Numbered from the stretch's first letter, positions 15,481-24,591 are shown. The stretch is 32,647 nucleotides of DNA from an uncultured Pelagibacteraceae bacterium (GCA_902584815.1 CACIBF010000014.1:1-32647); one strand, 5' to 3'. Notes: generated by a model not told the origin, from the letters alone. Made by a program: numbers and translations.

Positions 15481-16755
15481 TTATTTTGCCCATCTTTTGA
15501 AACCTTCGGGTGTGAACATACTTTCTTTATGTGGCTTATCAAGTCTCCACTTGATTTTAGGAACATCAATTGATCTAACATTATTTAATAAGTATCTCTT
15601 AGTCGCAAAATCATATGAAGCAGCGTGAATTGCATTACACATTGGCTCATCATAAAAATTCATTAGTGGCAATTCTCTGTATCTCATTATATTTTTTTCA
15701 CCATCATAAATATCTTCCGCAATAAAATTATGACTATCATTATCAAAATACATAACTCTATGAGGTAATATATGTCTCATACCTTCCTTCAAATCAGCGT
15801 TCACAATGTTCACTTTTACTAATTCGTATCTTAAATATTCTTGATTTACATGCAGTGCTGTAATGGCTTTATCATGATTTGTGTTATAAAACCGATAACT
15901 GTTATAAGGCATAAATTTTAACTTTGTTCCTCCATCATTCCAATTATATCGATCTTTAGCACCATTGAACCCATCAAATGAATCTATTGTAGTTAGACCT
16001 TGAGAAAAACCACTGTAATTATCATAAGCAATATCGGGTGCTCTTCTGACTCTTCGAGTAGCGGGACTATAAACCCATGCTTTTCTTGGTGTGGCTAAAG
16101 CATTCAAGGACTCTATTACCAAAACACCAGCATCTGTTAATCTTGGTGGATGAGTAACCTTTGTCATAATTTTACCTTGAAGCCCCTTATCGTTTGAAAC
16201 AAATGGATTCCAGTAATTTTTAGCTATTGCTTTTCCCGCACCATTAAATTTTTCACCATCATAACTCACAACATAGTATGGACTACCTCCTTCGATATCA
16301 ACTCCTCTATATCTTAAAATATGATTCCATACATGATGAAGAGGTTCAATGGCATTAGGAAATGGAATACTTCCAACTGTACCCTCAATACCCTCACCTT
16401 CATCAGTTAATTTTGCATTTCCATTTTTTGAAAGCTCTATTACTTTGTCAGGCACAGCACAACTTCTTCTGCTTGGATAAATGTTCATAAAAAATGTTGA
16501 GCCATAGTCTCTAAACATTTTGACCTGTCCAGGTGTTAAATATGTTTCATAATCTAAATAGTTCTCTAATGTTATTTTAAAAAGTATTTGATCATCACTA
16601 AATGGGTCTAAATATCCCCCACTTGTTGAATTATAGCCTTCTATTGGTTCTTTTATTGGAATTCTATCTCCGATATCTTGATCGGTAAATTCAATTGCAT
16701 ATGAAAATGTATATAAAAAAATTAATGTTATTATTGAAATAATTATTTGTTTCAT
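15481..16755 (-). CDS. Secreted DUF1329 family protein
   Basis: A 424-residue exported protein. The first 20 residues (MKQIIISIITLIFLYTFSYA) form a signal peptide without a lipobox cysteine, so it is likely periplasmic. The WVYSPATRRVRRAPDIAYDN motif followed by a DSFDGFNGAKDRYNW segment is diagnostic of DUF1329, a family with a LolA/LolB-like fold. In other bacteria these proteins are often encoded beside DUF1302 outer-membrane proteins and RND/MmpL pumps and may ferry hydrophobic molecules; none of those partners is visible here. It is divergent from the HisN-like gene, with a 53-base gap that must hold both promoters. Confidence 0.87.
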   Translation of the reverse strand: MKQIIISIITLIFLYTFSYAIEFTDQDIGDRIPIKEPIEGYNSTSGGYLDPFSDDQILFKITLENYLDYETYLTPGQVKMFRDYGSTFFMNIYPSRRSCAVPDKVIELSKNGNAKLTDEGEGIEGTVGSIPFPNAIEPLHHVWNHILRYRGVDIEGGSPYYVVSYDGEKFNGAGKAIAKNYWNPFVSNDKGLQGKIMTKVTHPPRLTDAGVLVIESLNALATPRKAWVYSPATRRVRRAPDIAYDNYSGFSQGLTTIDSFDGFNGAKDRYNWNDGGTKLKFMPYNSYRFYNTNHDKAITALHVNQEYLRYELVKVNIVNADLKEGMRHILPHRVMYFDNDSHNFIAEDIYDGEKNIMRYRELPLMNFYDEPMCNAIHAASYDFATKRYLLNNVRSIDVPKIKWRLDKPHKESMFTPEGFKRWAK

Positions 16756-16808
16756 AATTTTTAAATATACTAATAAATGAACATATTATAAGTATAAATA
16801 TTATTATT

Positions 16809-17597
16809 ATGAAAGAGAATGTAAGAAAATTTAACAAGTTTGCTAATTATCTAGCTGATGAAGCAAGGAAGATATCTTTATATTACTTCAAAAGAAAGAT
16901 TAAGATTATATCCAAACAAGATAAATATTTTGATCCAGTTACGATTGCAGATATAAATATTCAACAAAAACTTCATGCACTAATAGAAAAACAATACCCT
17001 GCACATAGTATGATTGGCGAGGAAGAAAGTATCATTAAAGACAGTGAATATGAATGGTGCATTGATCCAATTGATGGGACAAAATCCTTTATACAAGGTG
17101 TTCCTTTATGGGGGACACTTATCTCTTTATCTAAAAATAATAAAATCATTCTTGGTATTGCTGATATTCCTGCGTTAAATGAAAGATATATTGGTTATGA
17201 AAATATTGCTTACAAAATAATAAATAAAAAAAGAACTCTATTGGGGGTTAGAAAAAAAGTTGACTTAAAAAATGCAATATTAAATTCAACTTCACCATAT
17301 GTTTTTGCTAGCAAATCTGATCAAAAAAAGTTCGAAAAAGTTGCAAAAATTGCCAAATCAACTCGTTTAGGTGGCGACTGCTATAGCTACTGTTTATTGG
17401 CAGACGGTCATGTAGACCTTGTAATTGAAAGTGGTCTCAAACCTTATGATATTCGGGCGTTAGTCCCAATAATAAAAAATTCTGGTGGAGTTATAAAGTT
17501 ATGGGATGGTGATAGTGTTATTGATGGTGGGCGAGTATTAGCTGCAGCAAGTAAAAAATTATTTATGGAAACACAAAAAATATTAATTAAAAAATAA
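16809..17597 (+). CDS. hisN: Histidinol-phosphatase, IMPase type (HisN)
   Basis: Phosphatase of the inositol-monophosphatase superfamily. SMIGEEES supplies metal ligands, WCIDPIDGTKSFIQGVPLWG is motif A, and TRLGGDCYSYCLLADG and VIESGLKPYDIRALVPII form the C-terminal site. The ending GGRVLAAASKK is typical of the HisN branch that does the histidinol-phosphate step in actinobacteria and many alphaproteobacteria. At 262 residues the length is normal. No other his genes are nearby, so the assignment rests on similarity; a broader sugar-phosphatase role is possible. It is convergent with the SET-domain gene, with three bases between. Confidence 0.8.
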   Translation: MKENVRKFNKFANYLADEARKISLYYFKRKIKIISKQDKYFDPVTIADINIQQKLHALIEKQYPAHSMIGEEESIIKDSEYEWCIDPIDGTKSFIQGVPLWGTLISLSKNNKIILGIADIPALNERYIGYENIAYKIINKKRTLLGVRKKVDLKNAILNSTSPYVFASKSDQKKFEKVAKIAKSTRLGGDCYSYCLLADGHVDLVIESGLKPYDIRALVPIIKNSGGVIKLWDGDSVIDGGRVLAAASKKLFMETQKILIKK

Positions 17598-17600
17598 AAA

Positions 17601-18086
17601 TTATCTCTTGGTTATTTTGGATATATGTTTTGAAAATTTCTTCCAGTCATCAGACGAAATTATATATCCAATACATTTTTTTTCACCACATTTACAAATA
17701 TGATCTTTATAGTCTTCTTTATCAAATTCATATCCATAATCATAAGATAATTCTTGGCCTTTATAGATTTTTTTAATTGAAGATATCCATATTTTTTCAT
17801 CAACTATATCAACCTCGCAATTAGGATTGCAAGAATGATTTATATAACGTGCTTTGTTATATTCAAAGAAGCCATCAATATCATATTTTGAATTCAACTC
17901 AAAAATATATACTGAACCAGTTTCTTCAGAATGAAGAAAATCTTTTATTCTTTTCGCAGATCTCTTATCACCCTCTGATTTAAGAACTTTTTCACCAATA
18001 TATTCTATAATTTTCGTATTCTTTTTAATATCTTTAGTTGCGAAAACACCTGATCCATGAACTTTTGATTTCTTAACTTTCCACAT
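17601..18086 (-). CDS. SET-domain protein-lysine methyltransferase-like
   Basis: A 161-residue SET domain protein with little else. The domain begins KSKVHGSGVFATKDIKK and proceeds to YINHSCNPNCEV, the cofactor- and zinc-binding core, then ELSYDYGYEF with the catalytic tyrosine. It closes with a post-SET CKCGEKKC, whose cysteines with the NHSC cysteine should bind zinc. Bacterial SET proteins are scattered and mostly of unknown target. It is preceded upstream (18111-18145) by the terminator of the SCP2 gene, so it is probably transcribed on its own. No ribosome binding site is evident. Confidence 0.88.
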   Translation of the reverse strand: MWKVKKSKVHGSGVFATKDIKKNTKIIEYIGEKVLKSEGDKRSAKRIKDFLHSEETGSVYIFELNSKYDIDGFFEYNKARYINHSCNPNCEVDIVDEKIWISSIKKIYKGQELSYDYGYEFDKEDYKDHICKCGEKKCIGYIISSDDWKKFSKHISKITKR

Positions 18087-18110
18087 AAATAACTTATAGC
18101 TTAAAAAACA

Positions 18111-18145
18111 AAAAACCCAACCTCTAATAAAAAGGCTGGGTTTTT
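18111..18145 (-). terminator. Intrinsic terminator after the SCP2 gene
   Basis: On the - strand, AACCCAGCCT and AGGTTGGGTT form a ten-pair stem with one mismatch, around an A/T loop, followed by a long T-run (the complement of the A-tract at about 18101-18115). A shorter T5 run exists on the + strand as well. It lies 23 bases beyond the SCP2 stop codon and is the clearest terminator in the window. Confidence 0.85.
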
Positions 18146-18167
18146 AAAACTTAAAATAATCTAAGAA

Positions 18168-18482
18168 TTATTTCATTGAGTCCATTACAGACTGTAATTT
18201 CATTGCAACAGACATATCACCAGCAACTTTTAATTTACCTTGCATAAAAGCACTAGTGCCATCAATCTCACCATTTCTCATTGCCTCAAATGTTTCAAGA
18301 GATACTGTCATTGTGCAGTCGGCATCTTTATCTTCATCAGAAACAGTATTTGGACTAGATTTACCATCAAGGTAAATGCATCCTGCACCTTCAAAATCAA
18401 ATTTAATAGTTGCCCCAAGACCAGTATCTTTTCCTTCAATACCTGCTTGAAATTCTGCTAAAATACTTGCTACATCAGCCAT
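18168..18482 (-). CDS. SCP2 sterol-binding domain protein
   Basis: A 104-residue stand-alone SCP2 domain, a fold with a hydrophobic tunnel that carries lipids or acyl-CoA. Typical pieces are IKFDFEGAGCIYLDGK near residue 26, DADCTMTVSLETFEAMRNGE and FMQGKLKVAGDMSVAMKL. The ligand is unknown. GGAG precedes the ATG by nine bases. It is followed by a strong terminator, so it forms a single-gene unit; it is divergent from the AlkA-like gene with a 53-base gap. Confidence 0.92.
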   Translation of the reverse strand: MADVASILAEFQAGIEGKDTGLGATIKFDFEGAGCIYLDGKSSPNTVSDEDKDADCTMTVSLETFEAMRNGEIDGTSAFMQGKLKVAGDMSVAMKLQSVMDSMK

Positions 18483-18535
18483 ATTTATTACTCCATATTT
18501 AATTAAGTCTGCAAATAAAACATTTTATCTGGACT

Positions 18536-19198
18536 ATGACAATGAGTTTTTTTATATATAAACTACAAACTATGATAAAAAAAAAGCCACTTTTTTGGTC
18601 AGTCGCCAAAAAAGAACTTAAAAAAAAAGACAAAAAACTAGGAAAAATAATTGATTCCTATCCAAAGGATTTTTTATTTACAAAATCTGACCCTTTTCTA
18701 ACTCTTGCAAGATCTATAGTAGGTCAACAGATATCAGTAAAAGCGGCTCAATCTGTTTGGGATAAATTAATTTCAAAAATAGGAATTGTAAGCCCTAATC
18801 AAATTAAAAAAGTTCATTCTAATACACTTAAGTCTGCAGGTCTCTCTCGACAGAAAGTGATGTATTTAAAAAATTTATCATATGCGTTTATTAATAATGA
18901 TCTAAAAGTGAATTTTTGGAATGAAATGAGTGATGAACAAATCATAGAAGATTTAATTAAGATAAAGGGAATTGGGAGATGGACAGCTGAAATGTTTTTA
19001 ATATTTAATTTATGTAGAGCTGATGTTTTTCCTTTAGATGATATTGGAATGATCAGAGGTATATGCAAAATCTATAATCATACCTATCCGATTAGTAGAA
19101 AAAAAATAATACAGATAGGAAATAAATGGAAACCATACAGATCGGTTGCTACATGGTATTTATGGCGGTCACTCGATCCAATTCCTGTTGAGTACTGA
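18536..19198 (+). CDS. AlkA-like DNA-3-methyladenine glycosylase
   Basis: Base-excision-repair glycosylase of the HhH-GPD superfamily. The helix-hairpin-helix reads LIKIKGIGRWTAEMFL and is followed by VFPLDDIGM, whose second aspartate is the catalytic one. LARSIVGQQISVKAAQSVWDKL is the earlier conserved helix pair. There is no iron-sulfur cluster loop, as expected for AlkA/MPG II rather than endonuclease III. At 220 residues it is of the compact type. The true start may be the ATG at 18572 (208 residues), since the first 12 residues look unlike the family. trhO begins four bases after its stop. Confidence 0.9.
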   Translation: MTMSFFIYKLQTMIKKKPLFWSVAKKELKKKDKKLGKIIDSYPKDFLFTKSDPFLTLARSIVGQQISVKAAQSVWDKLISKIGIVSPNQIKKVHSNTLKSAGLSRQKVMYLKNLSYAFINNDLKVNFWNEMSDEQIIEDLIKIKGIGRWTAEMFLIFNLCRADVFPLDDIGMIRGICKIYNHTYPISRKKIIQIGNKWKPYRSVATWYLWRSLDPIPVEY

Positions 19199-19202
19199 GA
19201 AT

Positions 19203-20126
19203 ATGAAGAAAACAACATATATTTATACTTTCTATAGATTTAAATATCTAAAAAATATTAAAACTGTAAAAAGAGAATTAGATATTTTTTCTAGTAATAG
19301 AATTATCTACGGAACTGTCTTAATCGCAAATGAAGGAATTAATGGCACTATTTCTGGTACCAAAATAGATCTTGATAATTTTATATGGAGAATTAAGCAA
19401 TTATTTAAAATAAGAAAGCTATCTTTAAAAATTTCAAAGAACCAATTTATACCTTTTTATAGACTTAAAATTAGACTTAAAAAAGAAATTGTAACAATTG
19501 GTGATAAGTCGATTCATCCTGAAAGATTATCTGGGAAATATATTACACCAAATAATTGGGATAAAATTATAAATAATAAAAGATATCTAGTTATTGATAC
19601 AAGAAATAATTATGAAATTAACATAGGTACTTTTAAAAATTCAACTAATCCTAATACTAATACATTTAGAGAATTTCCTAAATATATAAAAAATTCTAAA
19701 ATTAAAAAAGATCAGCCAATTGCAATGTTTTGTACAGGCGGTATTAGATGCGAAAAAGCATCATCATACTTATTAAAGAATGGTTTTAAAAATATTTATC
19801 AACTTGATGGTGGAATTCTAAATTACTTGGAGTTTAAAAAAAATAAGAAAAGTACATCATGGATCGGAGAGTGCTTTGTTTTTGATAATCGTGTATCAAT
19901 CAATAATAAGTTAGAAAAAGGAATATATGATCAATGCTATGGTTGTAGATCTCCAATTACTCAAAAAGATAAAAAACTTCGATCTTATAAAAAAGGTGTA
20001 TCCTGCAGATATTGTTTTAAAGTGATTTCTAAAGAGAAAAGACAATCTTCAAAAACTCGTCAAGATCAGATTAATTTCGCTGAAAAAAAGAATATTAATC
20101 ATCCATTTAAAAAGATTTATCTGTAA
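19203..20126 (+). CDS. trhO: tRNA uridine(34) hydroxylase TrhO (rhodanese type)
   Basis: YceA/TrhO family: oxygen-dependent hydroxylation of uridine 34 in tRNA on the way to cmo5U/mo5U. The N-terminal part has IANEGINGTISG, then KLRLKKEIVT-type residues. The rhodanese domain has VIDTRNNYEI and MFCTGGIRCEKASSYL, with cysteines at 177 (catalytic) and 183. The C-terminal WIGECFVFDNRV and YDQCYGCRSP followed by VSCRYC is a family-specific cysteine module. I use ATG 19203 (307 residues, MKKTTYIYTFYRF) because homologues begin there; the frame is open further upstream inside the alkA-like gene. Confidence 0.93.
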   Translation: MKKTTYIYTFYRFKYLKNIKTVKRELDIFSSNRIIYGTVLIANEGINGTISGTKIDLDNFIWRIKQLFKIRKLSLKISKNQFIPFYRLKIRLKKEIVTIGDKSIHPERLSGKYITPNNWDKIINNKRYLVIDTRNNYEINIGTFKNSTNPNTNTFREFPKYIKNSKIKKDQPIAMFCTGGIRCEKASSYLLKNGFKNIYQLDGGILNYLEFKKNKKSTSWIGECFVFDNRVSINNKLEKGIYDQCYGCRSPITQKDKKLRSYKKGVSCRYCFKVISKEKRQSSKTRQDQINFAEKKNINHPFKKIYL

Positions 20127-20150
20127 ATTACAATTTTATTTCTTTATTTT

Positions 20151-21443
20151 TTATTTCTTAATTTCTTTTTTTGAAAACATCGAATGAAGAAGAAAACCTA
20201 TTGGTAAAAAATAAATAATATTAATCCAATTATTGAAGAAATTTTGTGAAGGAAGTAAAGGCCAAAGATTCAAAAATATACATATTAATAAACAAATTTG
20301 GTAGTCATCAAAAATAATTTTTTTAACAAAATATTTTTTATAAATAAATCTCATAAAATTTATTGAGATTAAACTGAAGGAAAGAAATATAAAAAATGCA
20401 CCCACTATTCCTGTTTCGGCAAGTAATTGAATATAAGTATTGTGTGGATGCGTATTACAAGCTAATTCGTATTCTTCAGAATCAACATGAAATTTATTGT
20501 AATTATTGTTTTTACAAAATTCTCTAAATAACTTGGGACCAATACCAAATAATTTATTTTGAGAATACATATTATATGCTGTCTTAAAAATTGAATCATG
20601 AGTTTTTGAAAAAATATAAGGATTATTTGTATTTGTATTTTGAGGTATATTTAATTGAGCTATTGTTTGATTTATATTTCTATCCATTATTTCATTATTA
20701 TTGGCCGTAATAATAATAATAATTATAATAGATATAGATAAAGCTATTAATCTTAATATTCTAAATTTCTCAATTAAAATAATTACCAAGATTGTAAAAA
20801 TTAACATTAGACCAATTGCAGTTCTTTCACCTGAAAGAAAAACTAATACATCTACTAATATCAACGAGATAAATGCTGCTAACATTGCAATATTGCTTTT
20901 TTGATAATTTAATAAAATTAAACCAAATAAAAGTGGAAATAATCTTACTAAATAACCTCCTAATATAGATTTATCATTTAATAAGAGTGTCATTCTTGTT
21001 CCTTCTAGATCTCCTATAACTGTTAATCCAAATATGTTTTGATCAAAAATAAATTGAAAATATCCATCAATTACAGCAACAAAAAAAGTTATAAATAAAA
21101 TTACAGTAAACATTTTTATTAAATTTTTATTGTGGTTTAATAGAAACCAAATAGCCAATGAGAATATTCCAAAACGGAAATAAAATAGACTTGCTTCAAG
21201 AGAGATAAAAATAAATTCTGAAAATATAGACCTAATTATTAGATAAGAACTGAAGATAAAAAAAAAATAAAAAAAATAATTTTTATAATATTGCCACTGT
21301 TTATATCTAAAGCTAATAAATAAAAAATATAAACATATTAAAGATATTAGTAGATCAGGTAAAAAAGGTCCTGTTAATAATGTGAAAGGAACTAAACATA
21401 GAAGGTAGCCAGAAAAATAAGTCAATTTATCTTGAAAATTCAA
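20151..21443 (-). CDS. O-antigen ligase / polymerase family membrane protein
   Basis: A 430-residue protein with about a dozen hydrophobic segments and a periplasmic loop holding CNTHPHNTYIQLLAETGIVG, the Wzy_C/O-antigen ligase signature. It could be WaaL (ligation of glycan to lipid A-core) or a Wzy polymerase; the two cannot be told apart here. The FSKTHDSIFKTAYNMY and KLFGIGPKLF stretches upstream of the signature are typical too. It is the last gene of the polysaccharide locus and overlaps the hexapeptide acyltransferase gene by four bases. It converges with trhO with only 24 T-rich bases between. Confidence 0.88.
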   Translation of the reverse strand: MNFQDKLTYFSGYLLCLVPFTLLTGPFLPDLLISLICLYFLFISFRYKQWQYYKNYFFYFFFIFSSYLIIRSIFSEFIFISLEASLFYFRFGIFSLAIWFLLNHNKNLIKMFTVILFITFFVAVIDGYFQFIFDQNIFGLTVIGDLEGTRMTLLLNDKSILGGYLVRLFPLLFGLILLNYQKSNIAMLAAFISLILVDVLVFLSGERTAIGLMLIFTILVIILIEKFRILRLIALSISIIIIIIITANNNEIMDRNINQTIAQLNIPQNTNTNNPYIFSKTHDSIFKTAYNMYSQNKLFGIGPKLFREFCKNNNYNKFHVDSEEYELACNTHPHNTYIQLLAETGIVGAFFIFLSFSLISINFMRFIYKKYFVKKIIFDDYQICLLICIFLNLWPLLPSQNFFNNWINIIYFLPIGFLLHSMFSKKEIKK

Positions 21444-22042
21444 ATCTTTTTCTTTCTTCTATTAATTGTTATTTGTTGAGACCTGCTTAATGTTAATTTA
21501 TTAGCTGGAACATTATTGGTTATTACTGATCCAGCCCCGATAATAGATTTTTTACCAATTCTTAAAGGTGCAATTAATTTTGTTCCTGAACCAATATATG
21601 CACCTTCATTTATCTTTATTTTATTTATTTTTTTCCCATCATGATTACAAGTTATTGTACCAGCCCCTAATGTAACATTCTTAGCAACAATAGCATCTCC
21701 GACAAATGTCATATGATTTATTCTTGAAAAAGAACCAATCTTTGATTTTTTTATTTCAACAAAATTTCCAATTTCTACATTATTTTCAATTATGCTTCCT
21801 GGCCTTATATTTGCGTATGGACCAATCTTGCAATTAGAACCAATTTTGCTCTGATCAATATGTGTATAAGATTTTATATGTGTATTACTCAGAATTTTTG
21901 AATTTTTTATAATACAGTATGGTTCAATTACAACATTATTACCAATTATAACTTCTCCTTCTAAGATAACATCTTTAGAAATAGAAATATTTTTGCCCTT
22001 CCCATTTTTACTTAAATTATTTTTTTTTAAATTATCTTTCAT
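21440..22042 (-). CDS. Hexapeptide (LbH) acyltransferase, GlmU-C-like
   Basis: A 200-residue left-handed beta-helix protein made of repeated I-x-x-x-x-I hexapeptides over most of its length. The second half resembles the acetyltransferase domain of GlmU: INHMTFVGDAIVAKNVTLG (with the conserved His), GAGTITCNHDG (GlmU usually has TCNYDG), and GSGTKLIAPLRIGKKSIIGA. There is no pyrophosphorylase domain. In this locus it most likely O- or N-acetylates a nucleotide sugar. Alternatively it is a detached GlmU half with a new job. It overlaps genes on both sides (11 and 4 bases), so it is an integral part of the operon. Confidence 0.82.
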   Translation of the reverse strand: MKDNLKKNNLSKNGKGKNISISKDVILEGEVIIGNNVVIEPYCIIKNSKILSNTHIKSYTHIDQSKIGSNCKIGPYANIRPGSIIENNVEIGNFVEIKKSKIGSFSRINHMTFVGDAIVAKNVTLGAGTITCNHDGKKINKIKINEGAYIGSGTKLIAPLRIGKKSIIGAGSVITNNVPANKLTLSRSQQITINRRKKKI

Positions 22043-23897
22043 ATTTTAATTCAGTAATTTCTTCTAACAATTCAACTAATTGAATTATATCTCCGTTAAT
22101 GCAGTGTTGATTTATTTGATGCAATTTTTTTGATAGAATATTCCAATCTATAAATTTTTCATTTGCCATCATTATGTCTGGATTAGATGTTTTACTTGGA
22201 TTTTTACCAATTAATAGCTCTTCATGCATTTTTTCAGATTTCAACAAACCAGTGAATTTGATTGCAATACCTGGGTCTTTTTTGTCTTCTTGGACTTTGT
22301 TTCCTGATAACTTTATCATTTTTTTAGCTAGATCAAGTATCTTTATCGGCTCTCCCATGTTTAAGACAAAAACCTCTCCTCCAGTAGCAATACTATCAGC
22401 CTCTAATATAAGCTTTGCTGCTTCATTAATTGTCATAAAATATCTTGTAACATTTGGGTCTCTAACAGTTATAGGGCCACCCTCACGAATCTGATCAGAA
22501 AAGATAGGAATTACAGAACCAGATGATCCAAGAACATTTCCAAAGCGAACAATAGATAGAATTGTATCCTTAGACTCTTGGATATGTGATTTTGCTTGAA
22601 TTAACAACTCTGCAAATCTCTTACTTGCCCCCATTATATTTGAAGGCCTTACCGCTTTATCAGTTGAAACTAAAACAAATCTTTGAGCTTTAAATCTAAT
22701 TGCAGCATCAATAATATTTAATGTACCAAAAATATTATTATTTACAGCTTCTATCATATTATCATCAACTAATGATACATGCTTATATGCAGCAGAATGA
22801 TATACAATTTCTGGATGATAATCCTCAAAAACTTTCATTATTCTATCTCGATCCTTTACAGATGAAAGAATAGAAATTATTTTAAAATTTAAGTTTCGTT
22901 TTAATCTTATCTTCTTAAGTAACTCAGATATCCTATATAGATTAAACTCACTATGATCCAACAAAATAATTTTAGATGGCATAAAATTTATAGACTCAAT
23001 ACATAATTCACTTCCAATTGACCCTCCCGCTCCAGAAATAAGAATCACTTTATTTTCTATTTTTGATTTGATTTCACTTAAACTGATATTAATATTTCGC
23101 ATGAGTAGATCATTAATATCTAGCTTTTGTAGATCACTAAAAGAAGCATAATCATAAGATACATATTCATTTACTTGAGGTAAAAATTTAACTTTTACAT
23201 TGAATTGACTTAAGTATTCATATAATAATTTTCTTTTTTTTGAATCAATATCAGTTATTGCAACCAAGATAGAATCTATTTCAAATCTATCTATTAATGT
23301 CCTGATTTCCTCTCTTGGAAAAATATTAAAATTAAATATAGATCTATATTGTTTATTTGGATCATCATCTATTATTGCTTGTATGTCATAATCAGTTTGT
23401 CTCTTAGCGGAACCAAGGAGTTGAAACCCTGCTTCTCCAGCTCCAAATAAAATTGATCTCTCTCGATTATTTTTATTTTTATTATGAAAATTTATAAAAT
23501 TAAACACTAGTAGTCGTGAAAAAATTGTAATTAAACAGAAAAAAACTGAGCTTATAATTGGAATAGATCTTGGTATCTGTAATGAAAAAATAGTGATCAA
23601 GAATATTGATATAACTGAAATTATAATACAAGAACAAATTATTCTTAAAATTATATTTAAATTAAAATATTGAATTAATTGATTATAAATACCAAAAAAA
23701 TAAAAAATAAAAATATTTAGAAAACTTAAAACTATAATTGTTAAATTGATATCATAGAATCTAATGTAATAAAACATATTAAGCCTTACGAAATAGGCGG
23801 AATAAATTGTAAAAATTGTGAAAATAAGATCTAGAAAAATAAAGATTAGACCTAATCTGTCTATTTTTGTGAGAGAAAACGAAGAGTTTATTTTCAT
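22032..23897 (-). CDS. Membrane UDP-sugar 4,6-dehydratase (WbpM/PglF-like)
   Basis: A 621-residue, full-length protein. Four to five membrane helices come first (about residues 12-135), followed by a nucleotide-binding-like region with SILFGAGEAGFQLL. The catalytic extended-SDR domain then has LISGAGGSIGSELC (cofactor) and the active-site segment VSTDKAVRPSNIMGASK. The active site is MxxxK rather than YxxxK, as in WbpM, PglF and CapD. Known relatives convert UDP-GlcNAc to the UDP-4-keto-6-deoxy sugar, first step to QuiNAc-type, FucNAc-type and bacillosamine sugars. It lies downstream of the PIG-L gene and upstream of the acyltransferase. Confidence 0.92.
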   Translation of the reverse strand: MKINSSFSLTKIDRLGLIFIFLDLIFTIFTIYSAYFVRLNMFYYIRFYDINLTIIVLSFLNIFIFYFFGIYNQLIQYFNLNIILRIICSCIIISVISIFLITIFSLQIPRSIPIISSVFFCLITIFSRLLVFNFINFHNKNKNNRERSILFGAGEAGFQLLGSAKRQTDYDIQAIIDDDPNKQYRSIFNFNIFPREEIRTLIDRFEIDSILVAITDIDSKKRKLLYEYLSQFNVKVKFLPQVNEYVSYDYASFSDLQKLDINDLLMRNINISLSEIKSKIENKVILISGAGGSIGSELCIESINFMPSKIILLDHSEFNLYRISELLKKIRLKRNLNFKIISILSSVKDRDRIMKVFEDYHPEIVYHSAAYKHVSLVDDNMIEAVNNNIFGTLNIIDAAIRFKAQRFVLVSTDKAVRPSNIMGASKRFAELLIQAKSHIQESKDTILSIVRFGNVLGSSGSVIPIFSDQIREGGPITVRDPNVTRYFMTINEAAKLILEADSIATGGEVFVLNMGEPIKILDLAKKMIKLSGNKVQEDKKDPGIAIKFTGLLKSEKMHEELLIGKNPSKTSNPDIMMANEKFIDWNILSKKLHQINQHCINGDIIQLVELLEEITELKYER

Positions 23898-23919
23898 TAT
23901 TTAAAATAATTTTTGAAAA

Positions 23920-24591
23920 TCACATAAGTATGCGGGCTACTTTAAATGCCTCAGCATACTTACAAGAATTTTGACTGCCTCTAAATTTTGCTAATGCCTC
24001 TAGAGTATCAGAAGATCTGGAGATAGTTACTTGATTTTGAGACTTATAACAGTCAAATGCTTGTTTCTTTTTTGCAATTTGATTATCAATATTTATAAAT
24101 AAATCAGGAATAAAGCAATTCTCAGCACCATAAACATTCCAATGGGTTTCTGAAACTGTTTCATACATGAGTACATTATTTGGCGCATCACTTCTGTTTG
24201 GTCTACATGCAACAATCGAAGATTCAAAAACAATTTTATGATCTATATGTCGATCTGGAAAAGGAATAAGTACAGTATCAGGTCTTTGACTTGTAACAAA
24301 ATCGTTGATTAATTTATTTAAATCAGCAACTGGCATTTCATTAGCTTTAGTTGCCGGTATGTCTAAAAATTTATGATGCTCAACTCCTAAAATTTTAAAA
24401 GCCTTTTTTGCCTCGCTTACAGTCTGACGATAAGTCTCTTCAGTATATAAGGGAGGCATATGGCCACATACTACCAAAACTGATACTTCAATTCCACTCT
24501 CTGCAAATCTACATATAGTACCACCTGCGCCTAAAGTCTCATCATCAGGATGTGGTGCAATTACGAGAGCTTTTTTTATACTTGAAATCAT
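23920..24591 (-). CDS. PIG-L family deacetylase
   Basis: A 223-residue zinc-dependent N-deacetylase of the PIG-L/LmbE family. The metal site is visible as APHPDDETLGAGG near residue 12 and PFPDRHIDHK around residue 93. Members remove acetyl groups from GlcNAc-containing glycolipids, bacillithiol/mycothiol precursors or sugar nucleotides. Its ATG overlaps the stop of the methyltransferase gene by four bases, which ties it to the sugar-tailoring cassette. A likely role is deacetylation of an N-acetylated sugar of the surface glycan, possibly before a different acyl group is attached. Confidence 0.9.
   Translation of the reverse strand: MISSIKKALVIAPHPDDETLGAGGTICRFAESGIEVSVLVVCGHMPPLYTEETYRQTVSEAKKAFKILGVEHHKFLDIPATKANEMPVADLNKLINDFVTSQRPDTVLIPFPDRHIDHKIVFESSIVACRPNRSDAPNNVLMYETVSETHWNVYGAENCFIPDLFINIDNQIAKKKQAFDCYKSQNQVTISRSSDTLEALAKFRGSQNSCKYAEAFKVARILM

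Noticed and set aside
19146-19202. N-terminal extension of trhO into the alkA-like gene
   Set aside because: It reads MLHGIYGGHS, unlike homologues, and overlaps the upstream gene by 53 bases; ATG 19203 fits the family.
21240-21275. A-rich run within the O-antigen ligase gene, suspected frameshift
   Set aside because: The frame stays open and the hydrophobic segments remain in register through this stretch.
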